From Brevundimonas diminuta 470-4 (GTDB lineage: Bacteria; Pseudomonadota; Alphaproteobacteria; Caulobacterales; Caulobacteraceae), in contig KB291729.1 in NCBI GenBank assembly GCA_000318405.1, positions 141,131-205,130 on the forward strand: 64,000 bases of DNA, given 5' to 3'. Below are positions 27,035 through 36,044 of the stretch, in pieces. Each line of letters starts with the position of its first letter. Positions within the stretch are counted from its first letter, which is position 1. The notes under the pieces were generated by a model that worked only from the letters and a program-made list of their open reading frames with translations, searched no databases and was not told where the DNA came from. Position numbers and translations under genes: made by a program.

Positions 27035-28053
27035 AGGAACCGCAAGGGATGGAGGGTCGGCTCGGCGACGGGCCGGCCCTCTGTCGCATCGGCGACGACG
27101 GCGCCGACCAGCGGCCCCAGCAGCCAGCCGTTGCGGCGCGGCCCCAGCGCGACATGCAGGCCCGGCGCGACCTGCCCCGCCATCGGCAGGCCGTCCGGCG
27201 TCGTTCCCCGCACCCCTGCGCGCCAGTCGATCGTCAGAGGACGCGCCGTCTGGCCCAGCACCAACCATGCGGCGGCCAGCATGGCCTCGCAACGGGCGGC
27301 GTCGGGCGTCACCGAGCGCTCGCCCGGCTCCATCGTCGCCCCGATCACGCTGCCCTCGCCCATCGGCGCGACATAGGCGCCCGGCCCGCGCACCACGTGG
27401 TCGACCAGGTTCTCCTTCACCAGACCGATCTGTCCGCGAATGGGGGTGATGCAGGCGACCGCCGCGCGCGCTTCGGGCGGCAGGCCGTCCAGAGCCGGGT
27501 CGGCGCCGGTGGCCAGAATCACATGCTCCGCGTGCACGGCGCCCGCCGTCGTCTCCGCTCGCCAGCCCGGCCCGTCCTGAGCCATGCGCAGCGCCCGCGC
27601 CTCGATCACCGTCAGCCCCTGCGCCAGCGCCGCCAGCGCCTGAGGCGGATCGACCTTGGCGTCCTCTCGCGTCGTCAGGCGAGCTGAGGCGGCGTCATAG
27701 TCATGCTGAAAACCCAGCGCCGACATCCGCGCCGCCAGTTCGGCGACGTTGCCGCCGCGCCATTCGGCCCTGTCGCCATAAAGGCGCACGCCCGTCGCCT
27801 GAGCAAAGGCGGGCCACAGGGCGCGCGCTCGCCGCAGCACCCCGGCCGCCTCGGACGACAGATCGTCGATGGCGCATTCCATGGCCGGCGCGATCATGCC
27901 CGCCGCCACGGCCGAGGCGTTGACGCCGCCCGGATCGATCACCGCCACGCGGCGTCCGCGTCGTTTCAGCTCCGCCGCCGCGCACAGGCCCAGGGCGCCC
28001 GCGCCGATGACCACGGCGTCGAAGGAAGGTTCGGGAGAATTGAAAAGGGGCAC
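27031..28053 (-). CDS. FAD-dependent oxidoreductase (D-amino-acid oxidase fold)
   Basis: A 340-residue DAO-type flavoprotein. It has the N-terminal dinucleotide-binding motif VVIGAGALGLCAAAELKRRG, VILATGADPAL in the middle, and the C-terminal WRAGVRGTTPDGLPMAG...LGPRRNGWLLGP segment. It resembles glycine oxidase ThiO, but no thiamine genes are near, so the substrate is open. It has a GTG start and is convergent with the TonB-like gene. Confidence 0.85.
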   Translation of the reverse strand: MPLFNSPEPSFDAVVIGAGALGLCAAAELKRRGRRVAVIDPGGVNASAVAAGMIAPAMECAIDDLSSEAAGVLRRARALWPAFAQATGVRLYGDRAEWRGGNVAELAARMSALGFQHDYDAASARLTTREDAKVDPPQALAALAQGLTVIEARALRMAQDGPGWRAETTAGAVHAEHVILATGADPALDGLPPEARAAVACITPIRGQIGLVKENLVDHVVRGPGAYVAPMGEGSVIGATMEPGERSVTPDAARCEAMLAAAWLVLGQTARPLTIDWRAGVRGTTPDGLPMAGQVAPGLHVALGPRRNGWLLGPLVGAVVADATEGRPVAEPTLHPLRFL

Positions 28054-28105
28054 GGGATGTCCTTCGACCTCCCGCGCCCCGATTTCAACCGTTGAGTACG
28101 GTCTT

Positions 28106-29950
28106 TTATTCAGCCGCCAGCTTGGCCGCGCGCGCCTCTTCCAAACGCTTGGTCAGGGCGGCGTGCTGGCCCCACAGGGCCTTGGGCAGACGATCGCCGA
28201 ACTTCTCATAGAAGGCGGGGATCAGGGCGGCTTCCTCGGTCCAGACGTCGGCGTCGACGTCCAGCAGGATCTGCAGATCGGCGTCGGTCAGCGTCAGGCC
28301 CGACAGGTCCAGCGCATCCTTGGACGGCACGCGGCCGACCGGGGTGTCCACAGCCTCGGCCTGGCCTTCCAGACGCTGGACGATCCATTTCAGCACGCGG
28401 GCGTTGTCGCCGAAGCCCGGCCACACGAACTTGCCCTCGTCGTTCTTGCGGAACCAGTTGACGAAGAACAGGCGCGGCAGCTTCGACGCATCCGACTTCT
28501 CGCCCATCTTCAGCCAGTGGCCGAAATAGTCGCCCATGTTGTAGCCGCAGAATGGCAGCATGGCGAAGGGATCGCGGCGCAGCTCGCCGACCTTGTTCTC
28601 GGCCGCCGCCGTGCCTTCCGACGCCACGGTCGAGCCCATGAAGACCCCGTGCTCCCAGTCATAGGCTTCCGTCACCAGCGGCACGGCCGAGGCGCGGCGA
28701 CCGCCGAACAGGATGGCGTCGATCGGCACGCCCGCCGGGTCCTCCCACTCAGGCGCGATCGAGGGGCACTGACCGGCCCAGACGGCGAAGCGCGAGTTCG
28801 GGTGCGCGGCAGGCTCGCCCGAAGCCGGATCGTGCGGCTGACCCTTCCAGTTGGTCAGACCTTCCGGCGCTTCCTTCGACAGGCCTTCCCACCAGACATC
28901 GCCGTCAGCGGTCAGGGCGACGTTGGTGAAGATGGTGTCGCGCGTCAGGGTCTCGAGCGCGTTCTTGTTGGTGTTGCGGCTGGTGCCGGGAGCCACGCCG
29001 AAGAAGCCCGCTTCCGGGTTCACGGCATACAGGCGGCCGTCCTCGCCGAAGCGCATCCAGGCGATGTCGTCGCCGACCGTCTCGGCCTTCCAGCCGTCCA
29101 GCGCCGGTTGCAGCATGGCCAAGTTGGTCTTGCCGCAGGCCGACGGGAAGGCGGCCGCGACGTATTTGGACACGCCTTCGGGGCTGGTCAGCTTGAGGAT
29201 CAGCATGTGCTCGGCCAGCCACCCCTCGTCGCGGGCCATGATCGAGGCGATGCGCAGGGCGTAGCACTTCTTGCCCAGCAGGGCGTTACCGCCGTAGCCC
29301 GAGCCGTAGGACCAGATTTCGCGGGTTTCGGGGAAGTGGACGATCCACTTGTCGTCATTGCACGGCCAGGCCACGTCGGCCTGACCTTCGGCCAGCGGGG
29401 CGCCCAGGGTGTGCACGGCCGGGACGAAGACGCCGTCGGCGCCCAGCATGTCCAGCGCGCCCTTGCCCATGCGGGTCATGACGCCCATCGAGACGGCGAC
29501 ATAGCCGCTGTCGGTGATTTCGACGCCCAGGGCGGAGATCTTGGAGCCCAGCGGACCCATGCAGAACGGCACCACATACATGGTGCGGCCCTTCATGCAG
29601 CCGTCGAACAGGCCATCCAGGCGGGCGCGCATCTCGACCGGATCGGACCAGTTGTTGGTCGGGCCGGCGTCGGCTTCGTCCTGCGAGCAGATGAAGGTGC
29701 GGCTTTCGACGCGGGCTACGTCCTTGGGGTCCGAGGCGGCGTAGTAGCAGCCGGGGCGCTTGGCCTGATCCAGTTCCTTCAGCGTGCCCTTGGCGATCAG
29801 GTCGGCCACGATGGCCGACTTCTCGGCGTCCGAGCCGTCGCACCAGTGAACACGGTCCGGCTTGGTCAGGGCGGCGATCTGCTCCACCCAGGCGACAAGG
29901 CCCTTGTGTTCGGTGGGCGCCGGATGGAGTCCGGGAATCGATTGCGTCAC
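28106..29950 (-). CDS. pckG: phosphoenolpyruvate carboxykinase (GTP)
   Basis: A gluconeogenic enzyme of about 614 residues converting oxaloacetate and GTP to PEP, GDP and CO2. It has the GTP-type kinase-1a loop [12 protein letters not shown], the R-loop region and [18 protein letters not shown]. The GTG start at 29950 follows AGGAG; a longer frame from 30013 adds 21 residues with no family match. The upstream 209 bp are shared with the divergent methyltransferase gene. Confidence 0.95.
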   Translation of the reverse strand: MTQSIPGLHPAPTEHKGLVAWVEQIAALTKPDRVHWCDGSDAEKSAIVADLIAKGTLKELDQAKRPGCYYAASDPKDVARVESRTFICSQDEADAGPTNNWSDPVEMRARLDGLFDGCMKGRTMYVVPFCMGPLGSKISALGVEITDSGYVAVSMGVMTRMGKGALDMLGADGVFVPAVHTLGAPLAEGQADVAWPCNDDKWIVHFPETREIWSYGSGYGGNALLGKKCYALRIASIMARDEGWLAEHMLILKLTSPEGVSKYVAAAFPSACGKTNLAMLQPALDGWKAETVGDDIAWMRFGEDGRLYAVNPEAGFFGVAPGTSRNTNKNALETLTRDTIFTNVALTADGDVWWEGLSKEAPEGLTNWKGQPHDPASGEPAAHPNSRFAVWAGQCPSIAPEWEDPAGVPIDAILFGGRRASAVPLVTEAYDWEHGVFMGSTVASEGTAAAENKVGELRRDPFAMLPFCGYNMGDYFGHWLKMGEKSDASKLPRLFFVNWFRKNDEGKFVWPGFGDNARVLKWIVQRLEGQAEAVDTPVGRVPSKDALDLSGLTLTDADLQILLDVDADVWTEEAALIPAFYEKFGDRLPKALWGQHAALTKRLEEARAAKLAAE

Positions 29951-30159
29951 GTCTTGCTCTCCTGAAGCTGCGCGCGCCGATCTGTCGTCGCCGTCACGCA
30001 TTAAGCTGATCACGCTGTGTTACGCGGGCAATGAACCCCCGGGCACGTAAGGTCAACCGCTGCACGTTTCATTCCCCCGTTATCCGGGCCAGACCGCCTG
30101 CGCGCACAATTAAATCGTCAGAGCGCGCCCCAAGGGCTATCTCCTTCGGCGTGAAGACG

Positions 30160-30795
30160 ATGGATTCTGCAGTATCGACATCGGCCGGCGCCCCCGACGC
30201 GCTGATTTCGCCGGCAGCCGAACGCAACAGCGCGGCCATACTCGACGTCCTGCGCGCCCACCTGCCCGCGCGCGGCCGGGTGCTGGAAATCGCCGCCGGA
30301 TCGGGTCAGCACGCCGCCGCCTTCGCCGCCGCCCTGCCCGGCCTGGACTGGACGCCCAGCGACCCCAGCCCGCAGGCCCGCGCCAGCATCGAGGCGTGGC
30401 GGACGCATACAGGCGTCGCAAACCTGCGCCCTGCACAGACCGTCGACATGCTGGACGACGCCAGCTGGCCGTCGGAGCCGCTGAACGCCATCGTCTGCAT
30501 CAACATGATCCACATCAGCCCGTGGACGGCGGCCGAAGGCCTGATGAAGTTGGCCGGGCGGTCGCTGATGCGCCCCGGCGGCCTGCTGTACCTCTACGGC
30601 CCCTATCGCGAAGCAGGGGTTCCGCTGGCCCCGTCCAACGCCGCCTTCGACGACAGCCTGAAGGCGCGGGACCCGGCGTGGGGCCTGCGCGACCGGGGCG
30701 AGGTCGAAACGCTCGCCCGGTCGCATGGCCTGGCCCTGACGCTGCGGCGAGCCATGCCCGCCAACAACCTGAGCCTGATCTTCCGCCGCGTTTAG
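30160..30795 (+). CDS. DUF938 family SAM-dependent methyltransferase
   Basis: A 211-residue protein with the DUF938 opening SPAAERNSAAILDVLRAHLP, the SAM-binding loop VLEIAAGSGQHAAAFA and acidic motif DWTPSDPSP, then INMIHISPW. Substrate unknown. The frame is open to 30031, but the ATG at 30160 fits the family N-terminus (a GTG lies 9 bases upstream). Its 3' end overlaps the convergent DJ-1-like gene by 4 bp. Confidence 0.85.
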   Translation: MDSAVSTSAGAPDALISPAAERNSAAILDVLRAHLPARGRVLEIAAGSGQHAAAFAAALPGLDWTPSDPSPQARASIEAWRTHTGVANLRPAQTVDMLDDASWPSEPLNAIVCINMIHISPWTAAEGLMKLAGRSLMRPGGLLYLYGPYREAGVPLAPSNAAFDDSLKARDPAWGLRDRGEVETLARSHGLALTLRRAMPANNLSLIFRRV

Positions 30796-31283
30796 ATGGC
30801 GGCGACGACGGCCGTCAGTTCGGCGCGGTCGTTCAGCAGGGCGACCTTGCCGTCGCGGAAGGCGGCGCCCGGCGCATCGGCCGCTTCGCCGAAGATTTCG
30901 GCCGTCAGAGCCACGCCGTCGGCGAAGGCCAGAACCGGCAGTCCCTGCGCCTTGGCCAGATTCACCAGCGCCTTGACCTGGACCAGTCCAGCCTCGTCCG
31001 CCACGCCGCCGGGAACCACCACGCCCTGAACCCGGCCGCCGCTGATGTCATCGGCCGTCGCCGTGGCCAGAACCGTCAAGCCGCCCGAAACCAGACTGCC
31101 CTCGCCGGTCGAGATCGGAGCCAGGGACACGCCTTCAAAGCGCAAGGCGGTCTCCATGTCGCCCAGTTCGCCGAAATCCATGCCCTTGCGCATGATCAGG
31201 CCGAAGCGCAGGCGGGCCGGCGCGGGGCGGTTGCCGTATTGGCGGGAACGAGGGGCGGTCGCGGTCTTGCGTTGAGCGTACAA
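30792..31283 (-). CDS. degenerate DJ-1/PfpI-like protein lacking the catalytic cysteine
   Basis: A 163-residue protein. GVVVPGG and LVNLAKAQGLPVLAFADGVAL line up with the DJ-1/PfpI strand-elbow pattern (LVLPGG and ...PVAAICHGP), but the nucleophile Cys-His is replaced by Ala-Asp (FADG), so it should not act as a PfpI-type hydrolase. The rare TTG start is supported by AGGAG five bases upstream; the next ATG is 30 codons later. Assignment rests on two motifs only. Confidence 0.5.
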   Translation of the reverse strand: MYAQRKTATAPRSRQYGNRPAPARLRFGLIMRKGMDFGELGDMETALRFEGVSLAPISTGEGSLVSGGLTVLATATADDISGGRVQGVVVPGGVADEAGLVQVKALVNLAKAQGLPVLAFADGVALTAEIFGEAADAPGAAFRDGKVALLNDRAELTAVVAAI

Positions 31284-31592
31284 AACGTCTCCTTCGAAGG
31301 TTATCGATCAATATTCGCGGACAGTTCCTAAAAACCGTCGCGCCCTGCGTGTCGAAATTCGGTCAGACACAGCAAACGTCGCGATCCGAATCAATCGGAG
31401 GCGAAGGCGTCAAAATCATCAGGGTGACTGCTGATATAGGCTTATGATGCTCAAGGTCAACTTGGCGACGAAAACGTGACCTGAACCGGCATTACAGAAA
31501 ATCTGAACCTCGACACGTAGCGACCGGCCTTGCCTGAAGGCGTAGGCCCGCCCTACACAGCCGATCGCATCACAGATGAGTCAGCCCCGGCC
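31284..31592. other. intergenic region, 309 bp, divergent promoters
   Basis: Between the DJ-1-like gene (minus) and the pseudouridine synthase (plus). It is less GC-rich than the coding sequence and must hold both promoters. It contains a short palindrome CCGAATCAATCGG (31387-31399) that includes a GANTC methylation site (GAATC). I find no open frame with a ribosome site, RNA fold or repeat in it. Confidence 0.5.
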
Positions 31593-32351
31593 ATGGCCTT
31601 CACCCGCACCTATGACGGCGCAGAACCCGTCCGCATCAACAAATGGCTGGGCCAAACCGGCGTCTGCTCGCGCCGCGAGGCCGAGGGGCTGATCGTCGAG
31701 GGTCTGGTCAGCATCGACGGCGAGGTGGTGCGCGACGCGGGCCGCAAGATCGAACCGGGCCAGACCCTGACCCTCAACGACAAGGGCGAGGCGGCGCTGG
31801 CGGCGGGTGTCGCCGTCCTGCTGCACAAGCCGGTCGGCTATGTCTCGGGCCAGCCCGAGCCGGGCAAGATTCCCGCCGTGCGCCTGCTGACTGCGGCCAA
31901 CAGGGTCGGCGACGGCGAGACGCCCGCCCGCGACGCCTCCCTGCCCCCGGTCGGGCGGCTGGACGAAGATTCGCGCGGCCTGCTGCTGCTGTCGTCGGAC
32001 GGGGTCGTGGCCAAGGCGGTGATCGGCCCGCAGTCGGACCTCGACAAGGAATATCTGGTCCGCGTCGCCGGAGCCGTGACCGAGGCCAAATTGACGAAAC
32101 TGCGTCACGGTCTGGAACTGGACGGCCGCCAGCTAAAGCCCGCCCGCGTCACCCAGATGGAGCCCCAGCGCCTGCGCTTCATCCTGCGCGAGGGCCGCAA
32201 CCGCCAGATCCGCCGCATGTGCGAACTCGTGGGGCTGGATGTCGTCGACCTCTATCGCATCCGCATCGGTCCGGTGAAGCTGGGCGACCTGCCCGAAGGC
32301 CGCTGGCGGATGCTGACGGCCGACGAGCGCGCGGCGCTGATCAAGGGCTGA
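31593..32351 (+). CDS. rRNA pseudouridine synthase, RsuA/RluB/E/F family
   Basis: A 252-residue protein. An N-terminal S4 RNA-binding domain (RINKWLGQTGVCSRREAEGLI) is followed by the catalytic domain with the Asp in GRLDEDSRGLLLLS and the GRNRQIRRMCELVG motif. It is most like the RluF branch, which modifies 23S rRNA, but the exact site is not readable. The ATG at 31593 gives the standard S4 start; a frame from 31530 adds 21 unmatched residues. Confidence 0.9.
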   Translation: MAFTRTYDGAEPVRINKWLGQTGVCSRREAEGLIVEGLVSIDGEVVRDAGRKIEPGQTLTLNDKGEAALAAGVAVLLHKPVGYVSGQPEPGKIPAVRLLTAANRVGDGETPARDASLPPVGRLDEDSRGLLLLSSDGVVAKAVIGPQSDLDKEYLVRVAGAVTEAKLTKLRHGLELDGRQLKPARVTQMEPQRLRFILREGRNRQIRRMCELVGLDVVDLYRIRIGPVKLGDLPEGRWRMLTADERAALIKG

Positions 32352-32643
32352 CCGGCGCCGTCATGGTCGCCAGGCGGTTCAGTTCGGCGACGTGAGAAGA
32401 GAAGGCCGCCTTGCCCGCCCCGGTGAGGCTGAGCCAGGTGCGCTGCCGCCCGCCCTGCGCCGCCTTGCGTACGGCGAGATAGCCAGCTTCCTCCAGCGTC
32501 TTCACGTGTTTCGACAGGACGGAGTCAGAGACCTGAATGGCGTCGCGCACCACCGCGAACTCGGCTTCGGCGGCTGACAGAATTGCGCATATCTGCAGCC
32601 TTCCCGGCGCGTGGATCACGGGATCGAAAACGGGCGGCTTCAC
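32341..32643 (-). CDS. winged-helix transcriptional regulator (PF13601 type)
   Basis: A 100-residue DNA-binding protein. The helix-turn-helix and wing run VRDAIQVSDSVLSKHVKTLEEAGYLAVRK...GRQRTWLSLT, matching the small MarR/ArsR-like 'HTH_34' group. No ligand domain. Its ATG overlaps the stop of the upstream membrane-protein gene by 4 bp. This pairing of a small regulator and a membrane protein suggests self-regulation; palindromes at the operon promoter support that. Its 3' end overlaps the pseudouridine synthase gene by 11 bp. Confidence 0.88.
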   Translation of the reverse strand: MKPPVFDPVIHAPGRLQICAILSAAEAEFAVVRDAIQVSDSVLSKHVKTLEEAGYLAVRKAAQGGRQRTWLSLTGAGKAAFSSHVAELNRLATMTAPVSP

Positions 32644-33089
32644 GACAGGCTCCGCGCGTCGATGCGGTACAGGCGCATCCAGACCCTCATGCCGACGACG
32701 CCCAGAAGCGCAGCCGCCAAACCGTTAGCGAAGGGAATCCACATCACGCCCTGCACCCGCCCGAACCAGATGCTGACGCCCATCAACCCAATCAGGATCG
32801 CCGCCAGGCCAAAGGCGGCCCAGCGGGCGCGACGCGGAGAATACCCGTTCACCCAGACCCCTGTGCGATCCTGCCAGACCCGCATGATCGTCACCAAAAT
32901 GGCGATCGCCACCACCACGCAGGCCATCCCGATCGCAGTCGGAAAGCCCTGCCCCGCCACCAGCAGCCCGCACGCCACGGCGTAGCCGGCGTCATACCAC
33001 CAGGGCCAATAGTTCATCTTTTCGAGCGCCTGTTCGCGCGTCTGGCGTATCTGCTCCAGAGCGGCCTTCGCATCGTCCGTATCTGACAT
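32640..33089 (-). CDS. four-helix membrane protein of unknown function
   Basis: A 149-residue protein. A charged N-terminal helix (DTDDAKAALEQIRQTREQALEKM) is followed by two hairpins of membrane helices (about 35-75 and 95-140). I do not recognise the family. It is first in an operon with a winged-helix regulator, an arrangement common for small exporters, sensors or envelope proteins under local control. The ATG at 33089 lies 18 bases downstream of a repressor-type palindrome. Confidence 0.7.
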   Translation of the reverse strand: MSDTDDAKAALEQIRQTREQALEKMNYWPWWYDAGYAVACGLLVAGQGFPTAIGMACVVVAIAILVTIMRVWQDRTGVWVNGYSPRRARWAAFGLAAILIGLMGVSIWFGRVQGVMWIPFANGLAAALLGVVGMRVWMRLYRIDARSLS

Positions 33090-33103
33090 GGGACATCCCT
33101 CAC

Positions 33104-33172
33104 TTTCCAAAACGGAAAATGACGATGGCTTTCCACTTCGTCAAGTTATAACTTTCCAGAATGGAAAGTTAT
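33104..33172 (-). promoter_or_regulatory. promoter with two flanking palindromic operators
   Basis: Palindrome 1 (33104-33118) is TTTCC-N5-GGAAA. Palindrome 2 (33148-33172) has perfect 11-base arms ATAACTTTCCA and TGGAAAGTTAT around GAA. Both share TTTCC...GGAAA. Between them on the minus strand is TTGACG, then after 17 bases CATTTT, a plausible -35/-10 pair. The sites therefore bracket the promoter of the membrane-protein/regulator operon. Palindrome 2 overlaps the stop codon of the ATP12 gene. Confidence 0.7.
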
Positions 33173-33930
33173 CTGAGGGCCTCGAACCACCGCTGCAGCA
33201 ATGCGGCTTCGGCGCGGTGGGCGGCGGTGCGGGCGGCCGCCTCCTCGTCCACGCCCCAACGCTCCTCGGTGAAGGCTTCGTCCAGACGCGACAGGTCCAG
33301 CGCCGCCTCGCCCGCCAGCGCCCCGCGCTGCACGGCCAGCCCCAGCACCGCCGAGCCGAACAGCGGAACCGCCGTCGCCAGCCCGGTCAGGGCGAAGTCG
33401 TTCATCTGAAGTGACAGCGCCTCGACGCGCGCCAGAGCCTCCGGCGCCTGCGGCCGATGGATGATCCCCTCGACAGGATGCAGTTCGATACCCAGCTCGC
33501 GCGCGGCCCAGTCGCGCCACGGGCCCCACTGCGTCTGCTGACGCTCCATCAGGCCCGACGGCGTCTCGGCCAGATAGCAGAGCACGTCCGACCCGGCGTA
33601 ACGGGCGATCTCCTCGGCCACCGGCCCGCGCGTCTGGCTGACCCGGTCAATGGCGGTCGAGGCCAGACGGGTGGCGGGCATGGTGGCGGGCGCCAGATGC
33701 TCGCCTTGATCGTTCCACTCCTCGGCCACCAGCCGGGCGGCGGCCTCGGTCGGCAGGACGATGGAGTTCCCGGCAGGCGTCTTGGGCGCACGGCCGTCCA
33801 GCAGGACGATCCAGCCGCCGTCGCGGGCCTCGACCCCGGCGCTCTTCCAAAAGCGCTTGATGCGCTCCTCGGATTCACGAAAGCCCTTCTGGGCGGCGAC
33901 GTTGGGGTCCAGCGGGGGAATATGGGTCAT
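33169..33930 (-). CDS. ATP12-family F1-ATPase assembly chaperone
   Basis: A 253-residue protein of the ATP12 family, which in mitochondria helps assemble the F1 alpha subunit. Recognisable are RFWKSAGVEARDGGWIVLLDGRAPKTPAGN, the YAGSDVLCYLAE core and the TGLATAVPLFGSAVLGLAV region. The family is typical of alphaproteobacteria. It is last in a minus-strand operon crcB-rlu-HAD-atp12, with a 9-bp gap to the HAD gene. Confidence 0.92.
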   Translation of the reverse strand: MTHIPPLDPNVAAQKGFRESEERIKRFWKSAGVEARDGGWIVLLDGRAPKTPAGNSIVLPTEAAARLVAEEWNDQGEHLAPATMPATRLASTAIDRVSQTRGPVAEEIARYAGSDVLCYLAETPSGLMERQQTQWGPWRDWAARELGIELHPVEGIIHRPQAPEALARVEALSLQMNDFALTGLATAVPLFGSAVLGLAVQRGALAGEAALDLSRLDEAFTEERWGVDEEAAARTAAHRAEAALLQRWFEALR

Positions 33931-33939
33931 GACGGACTT

Positions 33940-34614
33940 CTAGGCGAACAGCTTGGTCGAGGCGAACCGATCCAGCGCCGCCTCCAGATCAGGAAAATCA
34001 GCGGCGATGTGCAGCGCGCCCGCGGCGGCCTGCTCCTCAACCGTATGAAAGCCCCAGCCGACGCCCAGCGGATGCACGCCCGCCGCCACGGCCATGGCGA
34101 TGTCGTGGCTGGTGTCCCCGATCATGACGGTCGAGGCGATGTCGGCTCCGCAGGCGGTCATGGCGGCGCGCAGCATGGCCGGATCCGGCTTGCCCGGCCC
34201 ATCCTCGGCGCAGTGGCTGGACAGGAACAGGTTGCTCCATTCGGGCCGCGCCAGGTTGCGGGCGACCCCGCGCCGGTTCTGCCCCGTCGCCAGCGACAGC
34301 CGCCAGCCGTCGCGCTTCAACCGCCGCAGGGTGTCCATCACCCCGGGATAGAGCGGCTCCTCATGGCCCGCTTCGTACATGGCGCGGAAGCTGGCCTGAA
34401 AGGCGGCGACGAAATCCGCCAGCTCAGCGTCCGTCAGCGACGGCTCAAGCACATGCAGGGCGTGATGCAGGCTGAGGCCCACGATCTGACGCACGCGGTC
34501 ATATTCCGGCTCGGGCAGACCCAGAACCTGCGCCGCCTCGCAGGCCGCACGATGGATGGAGGCGCGGCTGTCGACCAGGGTGCCGTCGATGTCGAAAACG
34601 GCGAGCGGCCTCAT
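33940..34614 (-). CDS. HAD-family hydrolase (phosphoglycolate phosphatase-like)
   Basis: A 224-residue HAD phosphatase. Motif I is FDIDGTLVDS with the nucleophile Asp, motif II is LATGQ, motif III is KPDP and motif IV is MIGDTSHDIAMA. It has a helical C1 cap like Gph/PGP enzymes; true substrate unknown. Its start overlaps the stop of the pseudouridine synthase gene by 4 bp. Confidence 0.9.
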   Translation of the reverse strand: MRPLAVFDIDGTLVDSRASIHRAACEAAQVLGLPEPEYDRVRQIVGLSLHHALHVLEPSLTDAELADFVAAFQASFRAMYEAGHEEPLYPGVMDTLRRLKRDGWRLSLATGQNRRGVARNLARPEWSNLFLSSHCAEDGPGKPDPAMLRAAMTACGADIASTVMIGDTSHDIAMAVAAGVHPLGVGWGFHTVEEQAAAGALHIAADFPDLEAALDRFASTKLFA

Positions 34615-35606
34615 CGCATCCGCCGCACGCCCTCGAAGGGATCCTCGTCAGCCTCGTCCTCGGAGAAGCCGAAGTGGTTGAAACCGGCCTTCATCTCGGG
34701 GCTCAGCGGCGCCTCGACGATCAGCTTGCCGCCGCCGGGGTGGTCCAGTTCGATGCGGCGGGCGTGAAGCTGCAGCTTCAGCGGGCCGGACAGTTCGCGC
34801 GACTTGTCGTCGCCGTATTTGGGGTCGCCCAGGATCGGGTGGCCGATGGCGGCCATGTGGGCGCGCAACTGGTGCGTCCGGCCGGTAAAGGGGCGCAGCG
34901 CCATCCACGCCGCGCGGTGGGCGGCGCGGCTGATGGTGGCGAAGGCGGTCTCGGCCGGTTCGCCCTTGGGGTCCTTGGCCTCGGCCGGGCGCATCATCTC
35001 GAAGTCGTTGATGCCGGTCTTCTTCAGCGCCATGTCGATCTGACCGGCCGAAGGCTTGGGGTTGCCGATGACGATGGCCCAGTAAGTCTTTTTCGCCTGA
35101 CGACGGGCGAAGGCGCCCGCCAGACGCTTGGCCGCCTCCGGTCCCTTGCCCAGCAGCAGCACGCCCGAAGTGTCGCGGTCCAGACGGTGGACCAGACGCG
35201 GGCGCTGCATCCCCTCGCCCCAGGCCGACAGCAGGCGATCGACGTGCTTGGTCGTCTTGGTGCCGCCCTGCACGGCCAGACCGTGCGGCTTGTTCAGGGC
35301 GATGACCATGTGGTCTTCATAAAGAACCAGAGACTTGGCGTAGGCGATGTCCCGCTCGGTCAGTTCATGCAGGTCGCCGGGCTTGCGCGGATTGGCGTCC
35401 GGCAGCGGCGGCACGCGCACGGCGGCGCCTGCGGTCAGACGGTCCTGCGGCTTGACGCGCGAACCATCGACGCGGATCTGGCCGCTGCGGGCCATCTTCT
35501 CGACCTGGATATGGGTCAGGTGCGGCCAGCGGCGCTTGAACCAGCGATCAAGACGGATGTCGTCTTCATCCTCGGCGACATAGAGGGTCTGGACTTCGCG
35601 GCTCAT
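34611..35606 (-). CDS. 23S rRNA pseudouridine synthase, RluC/RluD type
   Basis: A 331-residue protein. An N-terminal S4 domain (RLDRWFKRRWPHLTHIQVEKMARSGQI) precedes the RluA-family catalytic domain with the Asp in HRLDRDTSGVLLLGK and the GRTHQLRAHMAAIGHPILGD motif. The length and S4 domain fit RluC/RluD, which modify several uridines in 23S rRNA. It overlaps crcB and the HAD gene by 4 bp each. Confidence 0.92.
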   Translation of the reverse strand: MSREVQTLYVAEDEDDIRLDRWFKRRWPHLTHIQVEKMARSGQIRVDGSRVKPQDRLTAGAAVRVPPLPDANPRKPGDLHELTERDIAYAKSLVLYEDHMVIALNKPHGLAVQGGTKTTKHVDRLLSAWGEGMQRPRLVHRLDRDTSGVLLLGKGPEAAKRLAGAFARRQAKKTYWAIVIGNPKPSAGQIDMALKKTGINDFEMMRPAEAKDPKGEPAETAFATISRAAHRAAWMALRPFTGRTHQLRAHMAAIGHPILGDPKYGDDKSRELSGPLKLQLHARRIELDHPGGGKLIVEAPLSPEMKAGFNHFGFSEDEADEDPFEGVRRMR

Positions 35607-36001
35607 GCGCCCACTCCGGTAAACAGTTTGCGCGCGATCATCAGGCCGACGAACAGAGCGGCGATGGCGAGAACCACCGAACCCGCCGCATAAACGAAAG
35701 CCGAGACGATTTCACGGCGTTCGATCATCAAGGCCGCTTCCAGCGAGAAGGCGGAAAAGGTCGTGAAGCCGCCCAGCACGCCGACGGCGGCGAACAGGCG
35801 GATGCTCTCCTGCCCCGCGCCCGCCTTCAGCGCCAGCCAGCCGGTCAGCAATCCCATCAGCAGGCCGCCGGCGACATTGGCGGTCAGCGTCGCCAACGGC
35901 CAGGTCGCGCCCGGCGCCAGGCGGCCTGCCGCCAGCCCCAGGCCATAGCGCGCCATCGCCCCCAGGCCGCCGCCGATCGCAACCAGCAAGAAACGTGTCA
36001 T
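35603..36001 (-). CDS. crcB: fluoride ion channel CrcB/Fluc
   Basis: A 132-residue protein with four membrane helices. The signature GGFTTFSAFSLEA carries the phenylalanines and the central sodium-site region of Fluc channels; ARYGLGL and NVAGGLLMGLL are also typical. It is a dual-topology dimer exporting fluoride. No fluoride riboswitch fits in the 43-bp gap to the divergent gene. First gene of its operon. Confidence 0.95.
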   Translation of the reverse strand: MTRFLLVAIGGGLGAMARYGLGLAAGRLAPGATWPLATLTANVAGGLLMGLLTGWLALKAGAGQESIRLFAAVGVLGGFTTFSAFSLEAALMIERREIVSAFVYAAGSVVLAIAALFVGLMIARKLFTGVGA

Positions 36002-36044
36002 GCTGGCGGCTTATACTGTTCTGACGTCATTTGCGAAGGCCGCC

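Noticed and set aside
36002-36044. Fluoride riboswitch before crcB
   Set aside because: The gap to the divergent gene is 43 bp and shows no fluoride-aptamer fold; too short for the motif.
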